Source of the DNA: Halopseudomonas aestusnigri | GTDB taxonomy: Bacteria; Pseudomonadota; Gammaproteobacteria; Pseudomonadales; Pseudomonadaceae | Length of the DNA: 64,000 nt | Assembly (NCBI RefSeq): GCF_002197985.1 | Contig: NZ_NBYK01000001.1 | Location: forward strand, 665,166-729,165 | Reading direction: 5' to 3' | Shown here: one piece after another, positions 52,877-63,917 of the stretch | Layout: each line of letters starts with the position of its first letter | Position numbering within the stretch: the stretch's first letter is position 1 | Position numbers and translations under genes: made by a program | The notes under the pieces: model-generated | The model's input: the letters and a program-made list of their open reading frames with translations, nothing else | Told to the model about the DNA's origin: nothing | Databases searched by the model: none

Positions 52877-55651
52877 ATGGGTGAACTGGCCAAAGAGATC
52901 CTTCCAGTCAATATCGAAGACGAACTGAAGCAGTCCTATCTGGATTATGCGATGAGCGTAATTGTCGGACGGGCACTGCCGGACGTGCGCGATGGCCTCA
53001 AGCCGGTGCACCGTCGCGTGCTGTACGCGATGAGCGAACTGGGCAACGACTGGAACAAGCCGTACCTGAAGTCGGCCCGTGTTGTTGGTGACGTGATCGG
53101 TAAGTACCACCCGCACGGTGACTCTGCCGTATACGACACTATCGTGCGTATGGCGCAGGACTTTTCCATGCGCTATCCGCTGGTCGACGGTCAGGGCAAC
53201 TTCGGTTCCATCGATGGCGATAACGCGGCAGCAATGCGTTACACCGAAGTGCGGATGGCCAAGCTGACCCATGAGCTGCTGGCCGATCTGGACAAGGAAA
53301 CCGTCGACTGGGTACCCAACTACGACGGCAAGGAGCAGATTCCAGACGTTCTGCCGACCAAGATCCCGCACCTGCTGGTCAACGGCTCGAGTGGTATCGC
53401 TGTCGGTATGGCGACCAACATTCCGCCGCACAACCTGACCGAAGTGATCAACGGCTGTCTGGCGGTGATCAGCAATCCCGATATCAGCATCGACGAGCTG
53501 ATGGAGTTCATTCCGGGGCCTGACTTCCCGACCGCCGGTATCATCAACGGCCGTGCCGGCATTGTTGAGGCCTACCGTACCGGGCGCGGTCGCATTTACG
53601 TCCGTGCTCGCTGCCATATCGAAGATATCGACAAGGTTGGTGGTCGCCAGCAGATCGTGATTTCCGAATTGCCCTACCAGCTCAACAAGGCACGTCTGAT
53701 CGAGAAGATCGCCGAGCTGGTAAAAGAGAAGAAGCTTGAGGGTATTACCGAGCTGCGCGATGAGTCCGACAAGGACGGTATTCGCGTGGTAATCGAGCTG
53801 CGTCGCGGCGAAGTGCCCGAGGTTATCCTCAACAACCTTTATGCTCAGACCCAGATGCAGAGTGTTTTCGGCATCAACGTGGTCGGCCTGCTCGATGGCC
53901 AGCCTAAGATCCTGAACCTAAAGGAGCTGCTGGAAGCCTTCGTACGCCACCGCCGCGAGGTGGTTACCCGTCGTACCGTGTATGAGCTGCGCAAGGCCCG
54001 TGAGCGCGGTCACATCCTCGAAGGTCAGGCGGTTGCGCTGTCCAACATTGATCCGGTGATCGAGCTGATCAAGCAGTCGCCGACCCCGGCCGAAGCCAAG
54101 GAGCGCCTGCTGGCGACTGCCTGGGCGCCGGGCACGGTGATCGAAATGGTCGAGCGCGCTGGTGCCGAATCCTGCCGCCCTGATGGGCTCGGTGAGGAAT
54201 TTGGCCTGCGCGACGGTCAGTACTACCTGTCTGCCGAACAGGCCCAGGCGATTCTCGACATGCGCCTGCATCGCCTGACCGGTCTGGAGCATGAAAAGCT
54301 GCTCACCGAGTACCAGCAGATTCTCGAGCAGGTTGCTGAGCTGCTGCGCATCCTCAACAGCCACGAGCGCCTGATGGAAGTGATCGTCGAGGAGCTGGAG
54401 CAGGTCAAGGAAGCCTTCGGGGACGCGCGTCGTACTGAAATCGTCGCTTCCCGCATGGATCTGACCCTGGCTGACCTGATTACCGAAGAAGAGCGTGTGG
54501 TTACCATCTCCCATGGTGGTTACGCGAAGAGCCAGCCGCTGACCGACTATCAGGCGCAGCGCCGGGGTGGTCGTGGTAAGGCGGCGACCGGTGTGAAAGA
54601 TGAAGACTACGTCGAGCACCTGCTGGTTGCCAACAGCCACGCCACGCTGCTGCTGTTCTCCAGCCGCGGTAAGGTCTACTGGCTGAAAACCTACGAAATT
54701 CCTGAGGCTTCGCGCACTGCGCGCGGCCGTCCGCTGGTGAATTTGCTGCCGCTGGAAGAGGGCGAGTGGATTACCGCGATGCTGCAGATTGATCTGGAAG
54801 CGTTGCAGCAACAGAGTGCCGAGGAAGGCGAAGAGCTGGATGATGAAAACAGTGTGATCGAAGGCGAGGCTGTTGAGGTCGAGTCCGATGACGCTGACGC
54901 TGATGCTGAAGATGGCGACGATGACGACAGCGATGAGCCGACCGGCGCCTACATCTTTATGGCAACCGCGCGCGGCACCGTGAAGAAAACACCGCTGGTG
55001 CAATTCAGCCGCCCGCGCAGCAACGGTCTAATCGCGCTGCGTCTCGAAGAAGGCGACACCCTGATCGCTGCAGCCATCACCGATGGTTCGCGCGACATCA
55101 TGCTGTTCTCCGACGGCGGCAAGGTCATTCGCTTCAAGGAGCGCCACGTGCGCACCATGGGGCGTACTGCCCGCGGTGTGCGTGGTATGCGCCTGCCGAC
55201 CGGTCAGCGCCTGATCTCGATGCTGATTCCGGAGCGCGAAGCACAGATTCTGACTGCCTCCGAGCGTGGCTACGGCAAGCGCACTGTGCTGGAAGAGTTC
55301 CCCCGTCGCGGTCGTGGCGGTCAGGGCGTGATCGCGATGGTGTCCAATGAACGCAATGGCCCGCTTGTTGGTGCTGTACAGGTAGTTGATGGTGAGGAAA
55401 TCATGCTGATTTCCGATCAGGGTACGCTGGTCCGGACCCGGGTCAGCGAGGTGTCCAGTCTGTCGCGCAATACCCAGGGCGTCATGCTGATCCGCCTGGC
55501 GCCGGAAGAGAAGCTTGTCGGTCTGGAGCGCGTGCAGGAACCGTCTGACGAAGACGAAGAAGATGTTGAGCTGGAAGGTGAGGCGGCCGCCGATGGCGAG
55601 GCCCAGCTCCCGGCAGGTGATGAGCAGCAACCCGTGGATGATCAGGAGTAA
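52877..55651 (+). CDS. gyrA: DNA gyrase subunit A
   Basis: A 924-residue type IIA topoisomerase subunit. The catalytic Tyr is Tyr122 (AMRYTEV). The quinolone-resistance region reads [11 protein letters not shown] with Ser83 and Asp87, which is a susceptible-type sequence. The GyrA-box QRRGGRG that allows DNA wrapping is present at about residue 558. The C-terminal domain carries an acidic Asp/Glu-rich insert of some 42 residues (about 650-690) and ends in an acidic tail of about 35 residues, which explains the extra length over E. coli GyrA (875). It is followed by serC after two bases. Confidence 0.97.
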   Translation: MGELAKEILPVNIEDELKQSYLDYAMSVIVGRALPDVRDGLKPVHRRVLYAMSELGNDWNKPYLKSARVVGDVIGKYHPHGDSAVYDTIVRMAQDFSMRYPLVDGQGNFGSIDGDNAAAMRYTEVRMAKLTHELLADLDKETVDWVPNYDGKEQIPDVLPTKIPHLLVNGSSGIAVGMATNIPPHNLTEVINGCLAVISNPDISIDELMEFIPGPDFPTAGIINGRAGIVEAYRTGRGRIYVRARCHIEDIDKVGGRQQIVISELPYQLNKARLIEKIAELVKEKKLEGITELRDESDKDGIRVVIELRRGEVPEVILNNLYAQTQMQSVFGINVVGLLDGQPKILNLKELLEAFVRHRREVVTRRTVYELRKARERGHILEGQAVALSNIDPVIELIKQSPTPAEAKERLLATAWAPGTVIEMVERAGAESCRPDGLGEEFGLRDGQYYLSAEQAQAILDMRLHRLTGLEHEKLLTEYQQILEQVAELLRILNSHERLMEVIVEELEQVKEAFGDARRTEIVASRMDLTLADLITEEERVVTISHGGYAKSQPLTDYQAQRRGGRGKAATGVKDEDYVEHLLVANSHATLLLFSSRGKVYWLKTYEIPEASRTARGRPLVNLLPLEEGEWITAMLQIDLEALQQQSAEEGEELDDENSVIEGEAVEVESDDADADAEDGDDDDSDEPTGAYIFMATARGTVKKTPLVQFSRPRSNGLIALRLEEGDTLIAAAITDGSRDIMLFSDGGKVIRFKERHVRTMGRTARGVRGMRLPTGQRLISMLIPEREAQILTASERGYGKRTVLEEFPRRGRGGQGVIAMVSNERNGPLVGAVQVVDGEEIMLISDQGTLVRTRVSEVSSLSRNTQGVMLIRLAPEEKLVGLERVQEPSDEDEEDVELEGEAAADGEAQLPAGDEQQPVDDQE

Positions 55652-55653
55652 TC

Positions 55654-56739
55654 GTGAGTAAGCGTCTGTTCAATTTCTGTGCTGGGCCGGCCGCGTTGCC
55701 GGAAGCGGTGTTGCAGCGGGCTCAGGCCGAGCTGCTTGACTGGCAGGGCAAGGGCCTGTCGATCATGGAAATGAGTCACCGCAGTGATGAGTTCGTTGCC
55801 GTCGCCCAGCAGGCCGAACAGGACCTGCGCGACCTGATGTCCATTCCTGATAACTACAAGGTGCTGTTCCTGCAGGGCGGTGCCAGCCAGCAGTTTGCCC
55901 AGATTCCGCTGAACCTGATGCCCGAAGGCGGCAGTGCTGACTATATCGACACGGGTATCTGGTCGCGCAAAGCCATCGAGGAAGCCTCGCGCTTTGGTAA
56001 CGTGAACGTTGCCGGCAGCGCCAAGGCATACGATTACTTCGCGATTCCCGGTCAGAATGAATGGCAGCTGGCCGCCGATGCGGCGTATGTGCACTATTGT
56101 CCGAACGAGACCATCGGCGGGCTCGAGTTCAACTGGGTGCCGCAGACCGGCGAGGTGCCGCTGGTAGCAGATATGTCCTCGACCATCCTGTCGCGCCCGG
56201 TTGATGTATCGCAATTCGGCATGATCTACGCCGGCGCGCAAAAGAACATCGGCCCGAGCGGTCTGGTCGTCGTGATCGTGCGTGAAGACCTGCTGGGTCG
56301 AGCGCGTGCCAGCTGTCCGACCATGCTGGACTACGCCGTCGCCGCCAAGAACGATTCGATGTACAACACGCCGCCGACCTTTGCCTGGTACCTGTCTGGC
56401 CTGATCTTCCAGTGGCTGAAGGAGCAGGGCGGTCTGGAGGCGGTCAAGCGCGTCAACGATGCCAAGCAGAAAACCCTGTACTCGGCGATTGATGCCAGCG
56501 AGCTGTACACCAACCCGATCAACGTGGCCGATCGCTCCTGGATGAACATCCCGTTCCGTCTGGCCGATGATCGCCTGGACAAACCCTTCCTGGCTGGCGC
56601 AGAAGAGCGCGGCCTGCTGAACCTGAAGGGTCACCGTTCGGTGGGCGGCATGCGTGCCTCCATCTACAACGCGGTGCCGCAAGCGGCGGTTGACGCTCTG
56701 GTGGCCTATATGGCCGAGTTCGAACAGCAGCACGGTTGA
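55654..56739 (+). CDS. serC: Phosphoserine aminotransferase
   Basis: A 361-residue PLP enzyme of serine and pyridoxal-phosphate synthesis. It starts at GTG 55654, two bases after the gyrA stop, with AGGAG inside the end of gyrA. The opening LFNFCAGPAALPEAVL is the SerC signature, and the PLP-binding Lys is in YAGAQKNIGPSGL. The C-terminal GHRSVGGMRASIYNA block binds substrate. It heads the serC-pheA-hisC-tyrA/aroA-cmk run, the usual Pseudomonas supraoperon. Confidence 0.96.
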   Translation: MSKRLFNFCAGPAALPEAVLQRAQAELLDWQGKGLSIMEMSHRSDEFVAVAQQAEQDLRDLMSIPDNYKVLFLQGGASQQFAQIPLNLMPEGGSADYIDTGIWSRKAIEEASRFGNVNVAGSAKAYDYFAIPGQNEWQLAADAAYVHYCPNETIGGLEFNWVPQTGEVPLVADMSSTILSRPVDVSQFGMIYAGAQKNIGPSGLVVVIVREDLLGRARASCPTMLDYAVAAKNDSMYNTPPTFAWYLSGLIFQWLKEQGGLEAVKRVNDAKQKTLYSAIDASELYTNPINVADRSWMNIPFRLADDRLDKPFLAGAEERGLLNLKGHRSVGGMRASIYNAVPQAAVDALVAYMAEFEQQHG

Positions 56740-56744
56740 TACTC

Positions 56745-57842
56745 ATGTCTGATGAAGATCAGTTGAAGGCGCTGCGCAAGCGCATCGACACCATTGATGA
56801 AAAGATTCTTGACCTGATCAGTGAGCGTGCAACTTGTGCGCAGACGGTCGCTCAGGTCAAGCAGAAGGCGCTGGAGCCTGGCGTCAAGCCGGTGTTCTAT
56901 CGCCCCGAGCGTGAAGCCTGGGTGCTCAAGCACATCATGGAGCTGAACAAGGGGCCGCTCGATAACGAAGAAATGGCCCGCCTGTTCCGTGAGATCATGT
57001 CGGCCTGCCTGGCATTGGAAGAGCCGCTGCGTGTGGCCTACCTCGGCCCGGAAGGCACCTTTACCCAAGCGGCTGCACTCAAGCATTTTGGTCACTCGGT
57101 GGTCAGTGTGCCGATGGCGGCAATTGACGAGATCTTCCGTGAAGTTGCTGCAGGCGCGGTGCATTTCGGTGTGGTGCCGGTAGAGAACTCCACCGAAGGC
57201 GCGATCAATCACACGCTGGACAGCTTCCTTGAGCATGATCTGGTGATCTGCGGTGAAGTCGAGCTGCGTATCCACCACCATCTGCTGGTGGGTGAGAACA
57301 CCAAGACCGACAAGATTTCCCGCGTCTACTCCCACGCCCAGTCTCTGGCCCAGTGTCGTAAATGGCTCGATGCCCACTATCCGAACGTGGAGCGCGTTGC
57401 GGTTGCCAGCAACGCCGATGCGGCGCGGCGGGTCAAGGGCGAGTGGAACTCGGCGGCGATCGCCGGCGATATGGCGGCCGACCTCTACGGTCTGACCCGT
57501 CTGGCCGAGAAGATCGAGGATCGCCCGGACAACTCCACGCGCTTTTTGATCATCGGTAACCAGCAGGTTCCGCCGACTGGCGACGACAAGACATCGATCA
57601 TCGTCTCCATGCGCAACAAGCCGGGTGCTCTGCATCATCTGCTGCAGCCGTTCCATTCCAATGGCATTGATCTCAGTCGCATCGAAACCCGCCCGTCGCG
57701 CAGCGGCAAGTGGACCTATGTGTTCTTTATCGATTTCTTCGGTCATCAGCACGATCCGCTGATCAAGGATGTGCTGGAGAAGATCAACGACGACTCGGTG
57801 GCACTCAAGGTGCTGGGGTCGTATCCGAAGGCGGTGCTCTAA
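56745..57842 (+). CDS. pheA: Bifunctional chorismate mutase / prephenate dehydratase
   Basis: A 365-residue P-protein of phenylalanine synthesis. An AroQ chorismate mutase domain (about 5-90, LKALRKRIDTIDEKILDLISER) is followed by the prephenate dehydratase domain (about 95-275, VAYLGPEGTFTQAA, with the catalytic-site block VVPVENSTEGAIN). An ACT regulatory domain (about 280-360) has GALH (KPGALHHLL) and ESRP-type (ETRPSR) motifs that bind phenylalanine for feedback inhibition. ATG 56745 is five bases after the serC stop; a TTG at 56736 is less likely. Confidence 0.96.
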   Translation: MSDEDQLKALRKRIDTIDEKILDLISERATCAQTVAQVKQKALEPGVKPVFYRPEREAWVLKHIMELNKGPLDNEEMARLFREIMSACLALEEPLRVAYLGPEGTFTQAAALKHFGHSVVSVPMAAIDEIFREVAAGAVHFGVVPVENSTEGAINHTLDSFLEHDLVICGEVELRIHHHLLVGENTKTDKISRVYSHAQSLAQCRKWLDAHYPNVERVAVASNADAARRVKGEWNSAAIAGDMAADLYGLTRLAEKIEDRPDNSTRFLIIGNQQVPPTGDDKTSIIVSMRNKPGALHHLLQPFHSNGIDLSRIETRPSRSGKWTYVFFIDFFGHQHDPLIKDVLEKINDDSVALKVLGSYPKAVL

Positions 57843-57851
57843 ATCATCAGC

Positions 57852-57930
57852 GACAAGCTGCAAGCCGCAAGCTGCAAGCATCTGCGGCCTGGTGTGACTT
57901 GAAGCTTGCTGCTTGTAGCTTGAGGCTTGT
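57852..57930. repeat. Heptad CAAGC inverted repeat between pheA and hisC
   Basis: Four CAAGC cores spaced exactly seven bases apart (57854, 57861, 57868, 57875) are followed by four GCTTG cores with the same spacing (57904, 57911, 57918, 57925). The arms would fold into a long imperfect hairpin. The last unit supplies the only Shine-Dalgarno-like GAGG before hisC. The same motif recurs after rpsA. Confidence 0.85.
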
Positions 57931-57935
57931 GTTCT

Positions 57936-59048
57936 ATGAGTTGCGATTTTCTCAGCCTGGCGCGTCCAGGCGTGCAGAAGCTGTCCCCTTACGTGCCGGG
58001 TAAGCCGGTAGAGGAATTGGCGCGCGAGTTTGGGCTGCGCCCTCAGGATATCGTCAAGCTGGCGAGTAACGAGAACCCGCTTGGTCCCAGCCCTGCGGTG
58101 CGCGAGGCCATTGCCGCTGCGTTGCCGGAGCTGACTCGTTATCCGGACGGTAACGGCTTTGCGCTGAAGCAGGCGTTGGCGGCGAAGTCGGGAGTGAATA
58201 CTGCCGGTATTACTTTGGGTAACGGTTCCAACGATATTCTTGAGCTGGTTGCTCGTGCCTTCGTGGGGCCTGAACATGAAGTAGTGTTCAGTGATCATGC
58301 CTTTGCGGTGTATCCGATTGTGACCCAGGCGGTTGGTGCCAAGGCGGTATCGGTGCCGGCAAAGGACTGGGGGCATGATCTGGACGCCATGGCGGCGGCC
58401 ATCACGCCGTCTACCCGCGTGGTCTTTATCGCCAACCCGAACAATCCGACCGGTACCTGGATTGAGCGCGATGCGCTGGAAGCGTTTCTGGATCGCGTAC
58501 CCGAGAACGTGATAGTCGTGCTGGACGAGGCCTATACCGAGTACGTTGAAACCGACGACGTTCCCAACGGTGTCGACTATCTCGGGCGCTACAGCAACCT
58601 GCTGGTGTCGCGCACATTCTCCAAGGCCTACGGTCTGGCGGCGCTGCGGGTGGGCTACGGCCTGTCACATCCGGCGATTGCCGATGCACTGAATCGGGTG
58701 CGTCAGCCGTTCAATGTCAACAGCCTCGCGCTGGCCGCTGCGCTGGCTGCCCTGGAGGACGAGGCGTACCTGATCGAAAGTCGCCGCATCAACCGTATTG
58801 GCATGCAGCAGCTGGAAGAAGGATGTGCCGCGCTTGGGCTTAGCTGGATTCCGTCCCGTGGCAACTTCCTGGCTATTGATCTGGGGCGCGAGGCTGCTCC
58901 GGTGTTCCAGGGGCTGCTGCGTGAGGGTGTGATTGTGCGGCCGGTGGCCAACTACGGCATGTCGAATTACCTGCGAGTGACCGTAGGCTTGCCGGCCGAG
59001 AACCAGCGTTTTCTCGATGCCCTGAAGCAGGTGCTGGCGCGTGTCTAA
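57936..59048 (+). CDS. hisC: Histidinol-phosphate aminotransferase (HisC2 type)
   Basis: A 370-residue PLP aminotransferase. The PLP Lys lies in RTFSKAYGLAALRVGYG, with the NPNNPTGTW block and the conserved substrate Arg region LRVTVGLPAENQRF near the end. The start MSCDFLSLARPGVQKLSPYVPG matches the Pseudomonas HisC2 type, which sits among aromatic genes and is thought also to act on aromatic 2-keto acids such as phenylpyruvate. It overlaps the next gene by eight bases. ATG 57936 follows the heptad repeat directly. Confidence 0.93.
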   Translation: MSCDFLSLARPGVQKLSPYVPGKPVEELAREFGLRPQDIVKLASNENPLGPSPAVREAIAAALPELTRYPDGNGFALKQALAAKSGVNTAGITLGNGSNDILELVARAFVGPEHEVVFSDHAFAVYPIVTQAVGAKAVSVPAKDWGHDLDAMAAAITPSTRVVFIANPNNPTGTWIERDALEAFLDRVPENVIVVLDEAYTEYVETDDVPNGVDYLGRYSNLLVSRTFSKAYGLAALRVGYGLSHPAIADALNRVRQPFNVNSLALAAALAALEDEAYLIESRRINRIGMQQLEEGCAALGLSWIPSRGNFLAIDLGREAAPVFQGLLREGVIVRPVANYGMSNYLRVTVGLPAENQRFLDALKQVLARV

Positions 59049-61284
59049 CGTAACCACGCTGTCACAGGGCACGCCGATAATCGGGCGCCTGGCTGTTATC
59101 GGTCTGGGGCTGATTGGCGGCTCTTTTGCCAAGGGTATGCGCGAGAGCGGCCTTTGTCGGGAAGTCATTGGTTGTGATCTGGACCCGGTTGCCCGTCGTC
59201 AGGCTGTTCCCCTTGGTGTGGTTGACGGTACGACTGCGGATCTGGCGGAAGCCGTCCGGGGTGCCGATCTGATCATGCTGGCCGTGCCAGTGCTGGGTAT
59301 GCGCGCGGTACTGGCCCAGTTGGCTGCGATGGACCTCGGTCAGGCGGTAATGACCGATGTGGGAAGTACCAAGGGTGCGGTGGCGCTGGCGGTAGAAGAG
59401 GTTTTTGGACAGGTGCCGGCCAACTTCGTGCCGGGACATCCGATCGCCGGTTCTGAAAAGAGCGGTGTGGAAGCGTCCCGCGCCGATCTGTTTCGTCATC
59501 ATAAGGTCATTTTGACGCCTTTGGAGCAGACGGCCGATAGTGCCATCGAGCTGGTGCAGCGTTGCTGGCAGGCGCTGGGCGCCGATGTGGAGCAGATGTC
59601 ACTGGCCGACCATGACGAAGTCCTGGCGGCCACCAGTCATCTGCCGCATCTGCTGGCCTTTTCGCTGGTCGATACGCTGGCGTCGCGTAACGAGAATCTT
59701 GAGATTTTCCGATACGCGGCAGGTGGTTTCCGGGACTTTACCCGCATTGCCGCGAGTGATCCGGTGATGTGGCGCGATGTGTTTCTGGCCAACCGGGATG
59801 CGGTACTTCGCAGCCTGGATGCCTTTACTCAGGATCTGGGTCGGCTGCGTGAGGCGGTGGAAACCCGCGATGCCAACACGCTGCTCGGTGTGTTTACCCG
59901 AGCCAAGTCGGCACGAGAGCATTTCAGCACTATTCTGGCCCGCAGGGCTTACATGGAACCTATGCAAAGCAAAGAATTCAATTTCATCGCGCGCCCTGGC
60001 GGGCAGGTGAGCGGCCGCATTCGCGTGCCGGGCGACAAATCCATTTCCCACCGCTCCATCATGCTCGGCTCCCTGGCTGAGGGTGTGACCGAGGTTGAGG
60101 GCTTTCTCGAGGGTGAGGACAGCCTGGCAACACTGCAGGCATTTCGCGATATGGGTGTGGTTATCGAAGGTCCGCATCATGGTCGAGTCACGATCAATGG
60201 TGTGGGTCTGCATGGCCTGAAGGCGCCGCCGGGCTCGCTATATCTGGGTAACTCCGGTACTTCCATGCGCCTGCTCTCCGGCCTGCTGGCGGGGCAGGAG
60301 TTCGACACCGTGCTGACCGGCGATGCGTCGTTGTCCAAGCGCCCGATGGGACGGGTGGCCAAGCCGCTGCGCGAGATGGGCGCGCAGATCGAAACCGGTG
60401 ATGAAGGGCGTCCGCCGCTGCGTATCAAGGGTGGCAGTCGCATGATGGGCATGGATTATCAGATGCCGATGGCCAGTGCGCAGGTCAAGTCCTGCATTCT
60501 GCTTGCCGGCCTGTATGCCTCCGGTACCACGTCCGTGACCGAGCCAGCGCCGACCCGTGATCATACCGAGCGCATGCTCAAGGGCTTCGGTTATCCGGTC
60601 AAAGTCGATGGCGATACCGTCACTATCGAGTCAGGTCACAAGCTGACTGCCTGTCGTATCGACGTGCCGGCAGATATCTCTTCTGCGGCGTTCTTCATGG
60701 TTGCCGCCAGCATCTGCGAGGGCGCGGATCTGACGCTCGAGCACGTCGGCATCAACCCGACTCGCATCGGCATCATCAACATCCTGCGCGAAATGGGCGG
60801 CAACCTGGAGTTGCTGAACGAGCGCGAAGTAGGTGGTGAGCCGGTTGCCGATATTCGCGTGCGTTACGCTCCGCTCAAAGGTATCGATATCCCGGTGGAC
60901 CAGGTGCCGCTGGCAATCGACGAGTTCCCGGTGTTGTTCGTTGCAGCAGCCTGCGCCGAAGGGCGCACCATCCTGCGTGACGCCGAAGAGCTGAGGGTCA
61001 AGGAGTCGGACCGGATCCAAGTCATGGCCGATGGTCTGCAGGCGCTGGGCGTCAAGGCGGAGCCGACTCCGGATGGCATTATCATCGACGGCGGCCCGAT
61101 TGGCGGTGGCAGCGTTGAAAGCCACGGAGACCACCGTATTGCCATGTCGTTCTCGGTAGCCGCGCTGCGCGCCACCGGTGATATTCACATCAAGGACTGC
61201 GCCAACGTGGCAACGTCGTTCCCGGGCTTTGTCGAACTGGCGCAGTCGGTCGGCATGAAAGTCCAACTGGAGGAAAGCGCGTGA
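59041..61284 (+). CDS. Fused prephenate dehydrogenase / EPSP synthase (TyrA-AroA)
   Basis: A 747-residue fusion. Residues about 15-300 are a TyrA dehydrogenase (NAD motif [14 protein letters not shown]; catalytic region [11 protein letters not shown]; His in [14 protein letters not shown]). Residues about 306-747 are EPSP synthase ([57 protein letters not shown]). The four motifs used to define class II EPSP synthases are all present: RDHTE, GDKS, SAQVK and NPTR. That class includes glyphosate-tolerant CP4 EPSPS. The fusion is typical of Pseudomonas. GTG 59041 overlaps hisC by eight bases, and its TGA overlaps the cmk start. Confidence 0.96.
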   Translation: MSNVTTLSQGTPIIGRLAVIGLGLIGGSFAKGMRESGLCREVIGCDLDPVARRQAVPLGVVDGTTADLAEAVRGADLIMLAVPVLGMRAVLAQLAAMDLGQAVMTDVGSTKGAVALAVEEVFGQVPANFVPGHPIAGSEKSGVEASRADLFRHHKVILTPLEQTADSAIELVQRCWQALGADVEQMSLADHDEVLAATSHLPHLLAFSLVDTLASRNENLEIFRYAAGGFRDFTRIAASDPVMWRDVFLANRDAVLRSLDAFTQDLGRLREAVETRDANTLLGVFTRAKSAREHFSTILARRAYMEPMQSKEFNFIARPGGQVSGRIRVPGDKSISHRSIMLGSLAEGVTEVEGFLEGEDSLATLQAFRDMGVVIEGPHHGRVTINGVGLHGLKAPPGSLYLGNSGTSMRLLSGLLAGQEFDTVLTGDASLSKRPMGRVAKPLREMGAQIETGDEGRPPLRIKGGSRMMGMDYQMPMASAQVKSCILLAGLYASGTTSVTEPAPTRDHTERMLKGFGYPVKVDGDTVTIESGHKLTACRIDVPADISSAAFFMVAASICEGADLTLEHVGINPTRIGIINILREMGGNLELLNEREVGGEPVADIRVRYAPLKGIDIPVDQVPLAIDEFPVLFVAAACAEGRTILRDAEELRVKESDRIQVMADGLQALGVKAEPTPDGIIIDGGPIGGGSVESHGDHRIAMSFSVAALRATGDIHIKDCANVATSFPGFVELAQSVGMKVQLEESA

Positions 61285-61973
61285 TTGATCAACAGGCCCC
61301 CGTCATTACCATCGACGGCCCCGGCGGCTCAGGCAAGGGGACCATTGCCGGTCTGCTGGCCCGCCGACTTGGCTGGAATCTGCTCGACTCGGGGGCGCTG
61401 TATCGTTTGCTGGCATTTGCCGCCCGCAATCACGGGGTTGATCTGACCAACGAAGCCGCGCTTGAGGCCTTGGCTGCGCACCTGGACGTGCAGTTTGTTG
61501 CTGCCGAAGACGGGCGCGAACAGCAGATTATCCTGGAAGGCGAGGACGTCAGCCGGGCTATTCGCACCGAAGCGGTCGGCGCTGGCGCCTCTCAGGTTGC
61601 GGCGCTGCCGGCCGTGCGCGACGCGCTGCTGCAGCGTCAGCGTGCGTTTCGCGAGGCACCCGGTCTCGTAGCTGACGGTCGCGATATGGGCACAGTGGTC
61701 TTTGCCGACGCCCAGCTTAAAGTGTATCTGACGGCCAGCGCCCAGGAGCGTGCGTCCCGTCGTCATCGACAGTTGCTCGAAAAGGGCGAAACTGCTAATC
61801 TGGCGAGTCTTCTAGATGAGATCGTCGCACGTGACGAGCGCGATATGAATCGCAGCGTCGCTCCGCTCAAGCCGGCGGACGATGCCATTCAGATCGACTC
61901 CACGCAGATGGGCATCGAAGAAGTACTTGAAACAGTCCACGCAATGGCGCTTGAGCGTAATTTGCTGGGCTGA
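61281..61973 (+). CDS. cmk: Cytidylate kinase
   Basis: A 230-residue kinase that phosphorylates CMP and dCMP. The P-loop is GPGGSGKGT (about residues 12-20); the family blocks [24 protein letters not shown] and [16 protein letters not shown] follow in order. GTG 61281 overlaps the AroA stop by four bases, with GGAGGAAA just upstream. It closes the aromatic supraoperon; a 154-base gap then leads to rpsA. Confidence 0.96.
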   Translation: MIDQQAPVITIDGPGGSGKGTIAGLLARRLGWNLLDSGALYRLLAFAARNHGVDLTNEAALEALAAHLDVQFVAAEDGREQQIILEGEDVSRAIRTEAVGAGASQVAALPAVRDALLQRQRAFREAPGLVADGRDMGTVVFADAQLKVYLTASAQERASRRHRQLLEKGETANLASLLDEIVARDERDMNRSVAPLKPADDAIQIDSTQMGIEEVLETVHAMALERNLLG

Positions 61974-62127
61974 TCAGTTGGTACTTTCCGGGCAACCAGC
62001 GACACCGGAAGGCGCATTGAGATAATCAACCCACGCAAGCTGGTGGCGTGGCGGGACAGTGGCTGCACAGCGCGCTCTTGAGCGGCTATGCGGTAGCATC
62101 CCAAATACTTAATTTACAGGATTCCAA

Positions 62128-63810
62128 ATGAGCGAAAGCTTTGCCGAACTTTTTGAAGAAAGCCTAAAAACCCTTGATATGGAGCCGGGCTCCATCATCA
62201 CTGGTATCGTTGTGGACATCGACTCCGATTGGGTCACCGTTCACGCCGGTCTGAAATCAGAGGGTGTCATCCCGCGTGATCAGTTCCTGGACGAGCAGGG
62301 TGAACTGACCATCGCTGTGGGTGATGAGGTGCACGTTGCACTGGATGCCGTTGAAGACGGTTTCGGTGAAACCAAGCTGTCCCGCGAGAAGGCCAAGCGC
62401 GCCGAATCGTGGAAGGTCCTCGAAGCTGCTTTCGCTGCAGAAGAAGTCGTCAAGGGCGTCATCAACGGCAAGGTCAAAGGTGGCTTTACCGTCGACGTCA
62501 ACACCATCCGTGCGTTCCTGCCGGGCTCGCTGGTTGACGTACGTCCCGTACGTGACACCACCCACCTGGAAAACAAGGAACTGGAATTCAAGGTCATCAA
62601 GCTGGACCAGAAGCGCAACAACGTTGTCGTTTCCCGTCGTGCTGTCCTGGAAGCCGAGAACTCCGCCGAGCGCGAAGCCCTGCTGGAAACTCTGCAGGAA
62701 GGTCAAGTCGTCAAGGGTATCGTCAAGAACCTCACCGATTACGGTGCGTTCGTCGACCTGGGCGGCGTCGATGGCCTGCTGCACATTACCGACATGGCGT
62801 GGAAGCGTATCAAGCATCCGTCCGAGATCGTCAACGTTGGCGACGAGATCGACGTCAAGGTCCTGAAGTTTGACCGTGAGCGTAACCGCGTTTCCCTGGG
62901 TCTGAAGCAACTGGGCGAAGATCCGTGGGTCGCTATCACCGGTCGTTATCCGGAAGGCACTCGCGTGACTGCCAAGGTCACCAACCTGACCGACTACGGC
63001 TGCTTCGCCGAGCTGGAAGAAGGTGTTGAAGGCCTGGTTCACGTTTCCGAAATGGACTGGACCAACAAGAACATCCACCCGTCCAAGGTTGTCAACGTTG
63101 GCGACGAAGTGGAAGTCATGGTTCTGGACATCGACGAAGACCGTCGTCGTATCTCCCTGGGCATCAAGCAGTGCAAGATGAACCCGTGGGAAGAGTTCTC
63201 CAGCAAGTTCAACAAGGGCGACAAGATCTCCGGTTCCATCAAGTCCATCACCGACTTCGGTATCTTTATCGGTCTGGATGGCGGCATCGACGGTCTGGTT
63301 CACCTGTCCGACATCTCCTGGAACGAAGCTGGCGAAGAAGCGGTACGTCGCTTCAAGAAAGGCGACGAGATCGAGACTGTCATCCTGTCTGTTGATCCGG
63401 AGCGTGAGCGTATCTCCCTGGGCGTCAAGCAACTGGAAGATGATCCGTTCTCCAACTTCGTTTCCCTGAACGAGAAAGGCAGCATCATCACCGGTACCGT
63501 CAAGGAAGTTGATGCCAAGGGTGCAGTAATCACTCTGGGCGACGACATCGAAGGCACTCTGAAAGCCTCCGAAATCAGCCGTGACCGTATCGAAGACGCT
63601 CGCAACGTTCTGAACGTTGGCGATGAAGTCGAAGCCAAGATCATTGGTGTCGACCGCAAGAGCCGCGTTATCAGCCTGTCCATCAAGGCGAAGGACGTTG
63701 AAGACGAGAAAGAAGCCATGCAGGATCTGCGTAAGCAGGAAATGCTGGCCGCTGGTCCGACCACCATTGGTGATCTGATCAAGCAGCAGATGGAAGGCAA
63801 GGGCAACTAA
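62128..63810 (+). CDS. rpsA: 30S ribosomal protein S1
   Basis: A 560-residue protein of six S1 RNA-binding (OB-fold) domains. Domain landmarks recur as [47 protein letters not shown] and [25 protein letters not shown]1 binds mRNA leaders and brings them to the 30S subunit. The length matches other gammaproteobacterial S1 proteins. A terminator lies 15 bases after the stop, so it is largely monocistronic at the 3' end. The leader (61974-62127) should hold its promoter; I see no hexamer pair I would defend. Confidence 0.97.
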   Translation: MSESFAELFEESLKTLDMEPGSIITGIVVDIDSDWVTVHAGLKSEGVIPRDQFLDEQGELTIAVGDEVHVALDAVEDGFGETKLSREKAKRAESWKVLEAAFAAEEVVKGVINGKVKGGFTVDVNTIRAFLPGSLVDVRPVRDTTHLENKELEFKVIKLDQKRNNVVVSRRAVLEAENSAEREALLETLQEGQVVKGIVKNLTDYGAFVDLGGVDGLLHITDMAWKRIKHPSEIVNVGDEIDVKVLKFDRERNRVSLGLKQLGEDPWVAITGRYPEGTRVTAKVTNLTDYGCFAELEEGVEGLVHVSEMDWTNKNIHPSKVVNVGDEVEVMVLDIDEDRRRISLGIKQCKMNPWEEFSSKFNKGDKISGSIKSITDFGIFIGLDGGIDGLVHLSDISWNEAGEEAVRRFKKGDEIETVILSVDPERERISLGVKQLEDDPFSNFVSLNEKGSIITGTVKEVDAKGAVITLGDDIEGTLKASEISRDRIEDARNVLNVGDEVEAKIIGVDRKSRVISLSIKAKDVEDEKEAMQDLRKQEMLAAGPTTIGDLIKQQMEGKGN

Positions 63811-63824
63811 GCCTTTCCAGCTGT

Positions 63825-63854
63825 AAAAAAGGGCGACTTCGGTCGCCCTTTTTT
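63825..63854 (+). terminator. Rho-independent terminator of rpsA
   Basis: A 7-bp GGGCGAC/GTCGCCC stem (63831-63837 with 63842-63848) with a TTCG tetraloop is flanked by six A's and six T's. Confidence 0.93.
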
Positions 63855-63872
63855 GTGCCCGCCCGTTAGAGC

Positions 63873-63917
63873 GGCTACAAGCCTCAAGCCGCAAGCTTCA
63901 AGTAAAACCCTAGCTTG
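63873..63917. repeat. Second copy of the heptad CAAGC repeat after rpsA
   Basis: CAAGC cores occur at 63878, 63885 and 63892 with seven-base spacing, then a degraded unit CAAGT (63899) and a lone GCTTG at 63913. It matches the pheA-hisC repeat but has lost most of the second arm. Confidence 0.7.

Noticed and set aside
56706..58376. 556-codon open frame antisense to pheA and hisC
   Set aside because: Covers two well-supported enzymes and the intergenic repeat; no motifs.
62257..63894. 545-codon open frame antisense to rpsA
   Set aside because: Shadow of the highly biased rpsA codon use; it even reads through the rpsA terminator.
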